This document shows, piece after piece, positions 1 through 64,000 of a DNA stretch of 64,000 bases. How positions within the stretch are numbered: position 1 is the stretch's first letter; every line of letters begins with the position of its first letter. The notes beneath the pieces were generated by a model. The model saw nothing but the letters and a program-made list of their open reading frames with translations. It was not told the origin of the DNA and did not search any database. The stretch is from Rugalucina vietnamica (taxonomy: Eukaryota > Mollusca > Bivalvia > Lucinida > Lucinidae). The translations under genes and the position numbers were made by a program. The stretch is from assembly GCA_964017185.1 (NCBI GenBank), contig OZ024872.1, positions 63,725,932-63,789,931 on the forward strand. The letters are read 5' to 3'.

Positions 1-171
1 TTTCGTTTCCCGTTCCTAAGGATGCTCCATATGAAGTTTGGCTTTGATTGGCCTAGTGGTTTCAGAGGAGAAGATCTTTGAAATTATGAACGGACGGACG
101 ACGGACAACAGAGCATGGGTATACTATAAGTTCACCTGTGAGCCTTCGGCTCAGGTAAGCTAAAAACTCCA
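1..171 (+). repeat. Family R, 3' end (cut by the window edge)
   Basis: Contains GATGCTCCATATGAAGTTTG, GGACGGACGACGGAC and the end GCCTTCGGCTCAGGTAAGCT, matching the 3' end of the copy at 31036-33169. The 5' part lies outside the window. Confidence 0.75.
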
Positions 172-911
172 GGCACACCCGCAAACAGAACTTGGCTTGT
201 CTTACATGTGTCTCGTTTCAGTATAATGGTTGTGTCGAAGTGATTATAATCATAAAAGTTATTTTTGATTCGATTAGATTATGGCCGAGCATCCTTTAAT
301 AGGAACAGTTTTTCAGTCATTTTGGGATTAAGCCACGTATTACTACCTGTACCCAGTACTCTGATGCCTAACGTGATATAATAAGCAAATAGTTTTATGA
401 GAATGAATGGAAAATTGTGTAAACACCCTTAAAGTTGGTGATTTGAAACTTTAGGTCACTGTATTGTACCAATGACAAAGACATTTTAAGTTCCAATGGT
501 ACTGGCTAATACCAAGACAGTGGTGGCATCGTACCGACCTGACTGAAAAGTTGTTGATTTGGAAGTTAAATCATTAAAAAAATAGGAAAACAGTCCACCA
601 ATGTTACTGTTTGTGGTGCAAGAGGTTATTGGCCGTGTAAACAAGTGGACAATATTAGTATAGAATGATTACAAAAGTTTGTTCCACAGAATGTACAGTA
701 CCCTCATTTTCTGGGGAATGGAACATAAAAAGTGGTTATAAATCAGGCAGATTTGGGTTAATTTTGGAAACAAATGTACATATCCATTTTTTGTGCTTTA
801 TATATGGCATACATCTTAACTGCTGTTTTGTTTTCTTTTTAATTTTAAGTTAAAAACAATTTCACATACTTGGGCTCTAGTACTGAGATAACATTTTGGG
901 CTGTAGGGTAC

Positions 912-1010
912 TGTTCCCCCCCGAGTCCCAGAACGCCATTCACATATATTATGTATAATATGACAATTCATTCATAAGCAAAGGGATTTCTTGGGACTCG
1001 GGGGGGAACA
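912..1010. repeat. Short palindromic MITE
   Basis: GTTCCCCCCCGAGTCCCAG (913-931) pairs with TTGGGACTCGGGGGGGAAC (991-1009) around 60 bp of AT-rich DNA. Confidence 0.7.
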
Positions 1011-1229
1011 ATGTTAAATAAATACTTTTCTATTTTTCTATATGTTTTATACAAAATATGCCCATTTTAACCCAAAAATAAAGCAGTACTTCTTTTGAAA
1101 CAAGAACCTCAATCCAATATCATAAACTATGGACTACCAGCAAACATGTATTCAAAAACAGAAGCATTTGACCAACATTTATTTTTATCAAAATCTGAGG
1201 CAGCTATGCATTATGGCCCCCATTACCAC

Positions 1230-1345
1230 CGTCAGAGGTCCTTTAAACACCAAGACATAAAACAATAAGAACCAACACAGAAGTATCGCCTTGGAACGAT
1301 CAGTAATATAAGATTATCGTCGGGCTTAAACCCTTCAATGAAGCA
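1230..1345 (-). repeat. Family X fragment
   Basis: Contains AACACCAAGACATAAAACAA, AGTATCGCCTTGGAACGATC and the GGGCTTAAACC block of family X. I take + orientation as the one ending in TACTTGTACCTT. Confidence 0.7.
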
Positions 1346-1629
1346 CATTTTGAGTGTCATGACATCCTAATGTGGGGAAAAAAAAAGAGACACCGTCCCG
1401 CACCGACCATTACTGTTGACTGGGTCGTAAAACATCGATTCGAACAAACCAAAAACATTTAATGATGTAGATATGTAGCACGTACGTTGAAATAATGTTT
1501 TTATCAGTGAAGATGTTCTCCTATTACGGCTGTATAGGACATCTTGGACAATGTTCCTCGTTTCTACTAGTCGCTGTCAAAATACATAAAAAAAATTATA
1601 ATAACCATTAGTCGCTTAGTTGGGTGGTT

Positions 1630-1977
1630 TTATTTGAAGCATTTTTGTATGTCATATCATCCTAATTTTGGTTAAAAGTCCCATAACATGGGACAACGTC
1701 CCGAAATGAACGTAGCTGTTGATTGGGGCGTTAAGCAATGATTCAAGTAAATTCAAAAAGCACTCAATTGGGTCGATTACAACATAAATAATTATTTCAA
1801 TTACAAAACATTCAGTTTTTGCAGCATTCGAATGCTGCTTAGCTAGATGACATAATCTCTCATAAATTATAATTGCGGTGGCCTTCATGGACACCCTCCT
1901 GTTTCCTTAATATAGGTTTGCGGATCAAATATAAAACAAACAAACAAACAAACAAACAAACAAACAAACAAACAAAC
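1630..1977 (+). repeat. W-family fragment with (AAAC)n tail
   Basis: TATCATCCTAATTTTGGTTA, GACAACGTCCCGAAATG and GTAGCTGTTGATTGGGGCGTT match the W family in + orientation. After a stretch of other sequence the region ends in (AAAC)n (1934-1977). A second small W piece is at 1365-1450. Confidence 0.6.
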
Positions 1978-2290
1978 CAAGGTGAGGTTATGGCCGTGTA
2001 AAATCAATTGAAGCCCGCCAGTAAGTTCACATTACTGATCGTTCAAAGGCGATGCTTCTGTTTTGTTTCTAATTGTTTAGTGTTTTAGTGTTATAAATTT
2101 TGTCTTGTTTGCACCTTATGTACGTTTTCATATATTTATGGTAGTAAACTTCGGGTAGATGAGTCACCGCCGATTGGGAAATAGCTGTTCAATAGGCTTA
2201 CAACGCGTTTACATAGTACCTTTTTGTCAGTTTAGTTTTTCCCCTCCTCGGTGACTGGGGTGGGAATTTCTTTCTGATTAAGCCATTTTC
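1978..2290 (+). repeat. Family X fragment, diverged
   Basis: Contains AAGGTGAGGTTATGGCC, GCCCGCCAGTAAGTTC, GAAATAGCTGTTCAATAGGC and a CCTCGGTGACTGGGGTGGGA block in the family order. Followed by old, weakly matching sequence. Confidence 0.65.
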
Positions 2291-3936
2291 TGCCCATTGC
2301 TTAATTTCACCTTTTTTTAATTTAGCCATTATCACCATAAATTGAGCGAATGCAGACCAGGAATTCTGATTGAGTCATAGATTATTGCGGTCGTTCACGG
2401 CATATATGGAGTTGTGCTTACACACACCAATTCTGAATTAGACCAAACCGACTGCTTGGCGAAAAACGAGAGAACCACCCTGAATAGTGAACCGACTGTT
2501 AGTCTGTTACCACAAGTACATGAAATCGTAATGAACGAATGGTGGAATGGGCATCTCCCCATCCCCAACCACGCCCCGAAGATATATCACTGTATTAACT
2601 GAGAGAGTATTATTAAGAGCTTATAACCGTTTGCTTTTAAATGCAAAGGCATATCTAACGCGATCTATCATGTCTCTATCGAGAGAGCCTCCCGAGGACA
2701 CAGTGGGCCTAATGAGAAGTTTAAATCATCCGGTTTGAGGCAGGTCTATCGGTAGAAACGTGAAGTGTTGGGACGTTCGACCTCAAGACGTGTTGTTGAC
2801 CGTATGATGCCTTGTTCAGCCGTAAGTACAGATCCGGGCAACATATGTTATGGTTCGACCGAACACACTGCGGACCCAGCTTTCATTCCATAACAAAGGT
2901 TAAACGACCGTTAGCTTTTTGAAAAAAGCTAATACTTGTGACCTTATATACTATGATTATGGTGGCAATCTTGGCCACCATCTTTGCTTATTGTTATTAT
3001 GATAGGAAAAACACTAAATTATTACACTAATCCCAACATTATATTAGCATTACAAGCACATGACATTAGGTATATGCAACATAAATTATAGTGTTTTGAT
3101 TAGATCAGAGAACATGTTCTTAATAATTATAAGTATGGCGGTCATTTTTGTCATTATCTTTATTTTCGATATGATTTAGGGTCACGAGAAATGTACACGT
3201 CTAACAAGAAAATTATTATGTGCAGTACTTGAGTGTTATTTTAATCAGATAACACCCACTTATACTAAGATTACGGCAGATCTTGACCGCCGACGTGCAT
3301 TATTATTTTTCTGTTTGTTTGTTAATGGCGACCATTTTAGACGACATCTTGATCTTTCTCAAAACGCTTTTTGATGCCAGGGTGGCATCATGCAGGTTCT
3401 GAAGAAGAATGTTCTAGTAACCTGGAAACCATAATAAATATTCATGCGGCCCCATCTTCCATGTTATGTTGATGGCAACTGGACTAAAAGAATAGTTTTA
3501 AAATATATTTAATAGAGATATGCATGTGAACTCGGTCCACGGTTTTAACACAAAATTGCTTCTCACGCGCTGAAGCAATCAATGTCAGTCTTAGAAAGAA
3601 CAAGATAACGTTAGTCTAATATATAATTCATAAGAGTCTTGTTAATACAAAATATCATGAGAAACATTGAATTTAACAATTTCAAAGAACATCATGCAGC
3701 ATTTGTAACATACAATCTGTGCTAGATGACCACAAAATTTAACTTAAACCATCGGCTTTCTTGGATAATGTCGGACCATTAGGCTATTCTGTTTTAATTA
3801 TGTATAAAAAGTTTGTCACGAAAGGCTTTCAGCGCTAGAATTGAAAGCATGAGTCACGCGCAACGGCGTATTTATTTTTTTTTCTATAATTAAACTGCAA
3901 ACACCGCATTTGCTAATGTAATGTTTGCATCACAAA

Positions 3937-62796
<58,860 letters not shown>

Positions 62797-63050
62797 CAGA
62801 TTGTGTCTTTCGATACATCTTACGTTAATACACAGGATGTTCTCATCGGTGTTCCGTGATACCTCTCCACAGCGACGGGACCGGCTTGCATTCATGTCTT
62901 TGTCGAAAATCAGAGAGGACGGGAAAAATCACAAAACTTAACTCATTTAAGCCTGGCGTTCCTTTTATGGGACATAGGCAAACAGCATAGCCCCAGATGG
63001 GACGTCGCAGAACGCGGCGTCCAATCTAGAGCTATTCTGTTTGCTTAATG

Positions 63051-63056
63051 AATAAA
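63051..63056 (+). terminator. Poly(A) signal AATAAA of the FUT8-like gene
   Basis: AATAAA lies 255 nt after the stop, in a short 3' UTR (62797 to about 63075) free of recognised repeats. A W SINE sits just beyond it. Position and absence of an earlier AATAAA make it the likely end of the transcript. Confidence 0.6.
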
Positions 63057-63119
63057 ATTTAAGAATCACTCCTCACAATCCTAAAAATGAAAGTGAACTC
63101 ATCCAATTGATAATGATGG

Positions 63120-63412
63120 CTTTGTTTGTTTGTTTGAATTAATGCTTTACATCCCAGTCAACATCCAAGGTCATGTCGGGACGTTGCCTCCACTTTACCT
63201 AAAATGAGGATGTCATGACATCCAACAAGTACTTGAATTATCCGTCCAACCAAACCAAAAAGGCTTATAGGTTTGGAGGGTTTGACTGGAAACCACTTTT
63301 CCTGGGCAAGCTCAGACAACCAGTAATCAGATAGTCAGTCAGTAGCGAAGAAGCTTTGCCTAGAGACACAAGCAGCCCATCTATTTCTTTAGGCCGGAAT
63401 GGGCGGGGGCCG
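63120..63412 (-). mobile_element. W SINE with 13-bp target duplication
   Basis: Flanked by TTGATAATGATGG at 63107-63119 and 63413-63425. Same order as the copy at 8694-9000: (TTTG)n, ACATCCCAGTCAACA, GTCGGGACGTTGCCTCCACT, CTTTTCCTGGGCAAGCTCAG. Lies just beyond the poly(A) signal. Confidence 0.87.
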
Positions 63413-63831
63413 TTGATAATGATGGGAGGATCCATTCGACGTATATGGGGTGAACGGAGAAACGGAGTTGGGGCTAGCAAGTTGTAATGTTTTAATTCTG
63501 CAAAGTGTCGTCCTGCCGTATTTGCAAATATATCGCGTTATTCAGTGTTTGTTTCTGAGATGTGTTATAACACAAGGGCGTATACATTCCATGTACATTG
63601 TGTGTTTCCCATTGGATGAAATCAGACGTCCTGTGAAGACGACAAAATATTATTTCCTAGGAGGAAAATGCAAGTTTAAAGTATATTGCTCTTAAATGAA
63701 AGGGCTCATATCTCTCAAGAATATGGTACATTTTTATCGAAAATAGAGTAAAACTTAAAAAAAGATACATGTATGTTGATCTTTATTTCGATTTCCCAGA
63801 ATATGTATTGACTTTCTAGTTGAAATAAAAA

Positions 63832-63962
63832 CCAGAGGAGCGGTTGCCCTGTAAACGTTCACGTTAGATCTGCTACATATACCAATAGACATGTTTTAAT
63901 ATTATGGAATTTAGCCCCAGTGTAGGCACAGATGAAGCCATTGTGCCATTTGTTTTAGAATA
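63832..63962 (+). repeat. Family R, 5' end
   Basis: Begins CCAGAGGAGCGGTTGCCCTG, then a family-like ACGTTCACGTTAGATCTGC stretch. Followed at 63968 by a MITE Y that runs out of the window. Confidence 0.55.
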
Positions 63963-63967
63963 ATAAA

Positions 63968-64000
63968 TGAGCCGCCTCGTGGGAAAACCAACAATGTGGT
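63968..64000. mobile_element. MITE Y, cut by the window end
   Basis: TGAGCCGCCTCGTGGGAAAA followed by CCAACAATGTGG, identical over this span to the copy at 22217 except one base. Confidence 0.75.

Larger units (their letters stand above)
172..3936. other. Upstream region of the FUT8-like gene
   Basis: No coding exon found. Besides the listed X, W and hairpin pieces, 2300-3460 looks like old repeat DNA (for example CCGTTAGCTTTTTGAAAAAAGC at 2909-2930, and TATGGCGGTCATTTTTG-type text). No TATA box or CpG-rich promoter stands out before 3937. Confidence 0.5.

Overview
The window is nuclear DNA of an invertebrate animal. The host gene has GT-AG introns up to 24 kb long, the DNA is AT-rich, and the repeats are animal types: a Penelope-like element with a GIY-YIG endonuclease, an APE-type LINE, hAT and Tc1/mariner-like elements, and SINEs ending in (CAAA)n. 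The repeat style and the FUT8 gene suggest a mollusc, probably a bivalve; this is an inference. There are no prokaryotic operons and no CRISPR array.

One host gene fills most of the window on the + strand. It encodes an alpha-1,6-fucosyltransferase (FUT8 family) in ten coding exons from the ATG at 3937 to the stop at 62794-62796, with a poly(A) signal at 63051. I assembled it exon by exon: all splice phases join into a 593-residue type II Golgi enzyme with a membrane anchor, a coiled-coil stem, the cysteine-rich start of the catalytic domain, the HVRRTDK donor-site motif, a YLATDE motif, a CTFSS motif and a C-terminal SH3 domain. Only the exon 6 donor is weak.

The rest is intron packed with nested mobile DNA. 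Intron 1 (4095-11753) holds several palindromes and a candidate 4.8-kb element with perfect 30-bp terminal inverted repeats. Intron 2 (11931-17593) holds a young Penelope-like element with a 926-bp inverted copy of its own 3' end and two hammerhead ribozymes on opposite strands. Intron 3 (17813-41693) holds two near-identical 1788-bp hAT-like elements, one of which splits a LINE with an 8-bp target duplication. It also holds a 398-bp TRIM-like miniature LTR element whose LTR contains a tRNA-like B box, mariner-like MITEs and a tRNA-derived SINE. Introns 4 to 7 hold copies of unclassified family X, a 376-bp tandem repeat, family R and palindromic MITE Y. Intron 8 (56184-61610) holds a 2.65-kb element with long inverted ends (element E) around two tandem arrays; the first repeats palindromes of the form AGGTCAnnnTGACCT every 128 bp. 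A pair of direct hairpin repeats flanks exon 9.

The repeat families recur through the window: R (about 2 kb, ends CTCACCTGAG and CTCAGGTGAG), X (unclassified, shared end TACTTGTACCTT), Y (236-bp palindromic MITE with TA target), W (about 300-bp SINE with 12-13 bp target duplications) and Z (376-bp unit). The family letters are my own labels. Apart from the mobile-element reading frames I found no second host gene.
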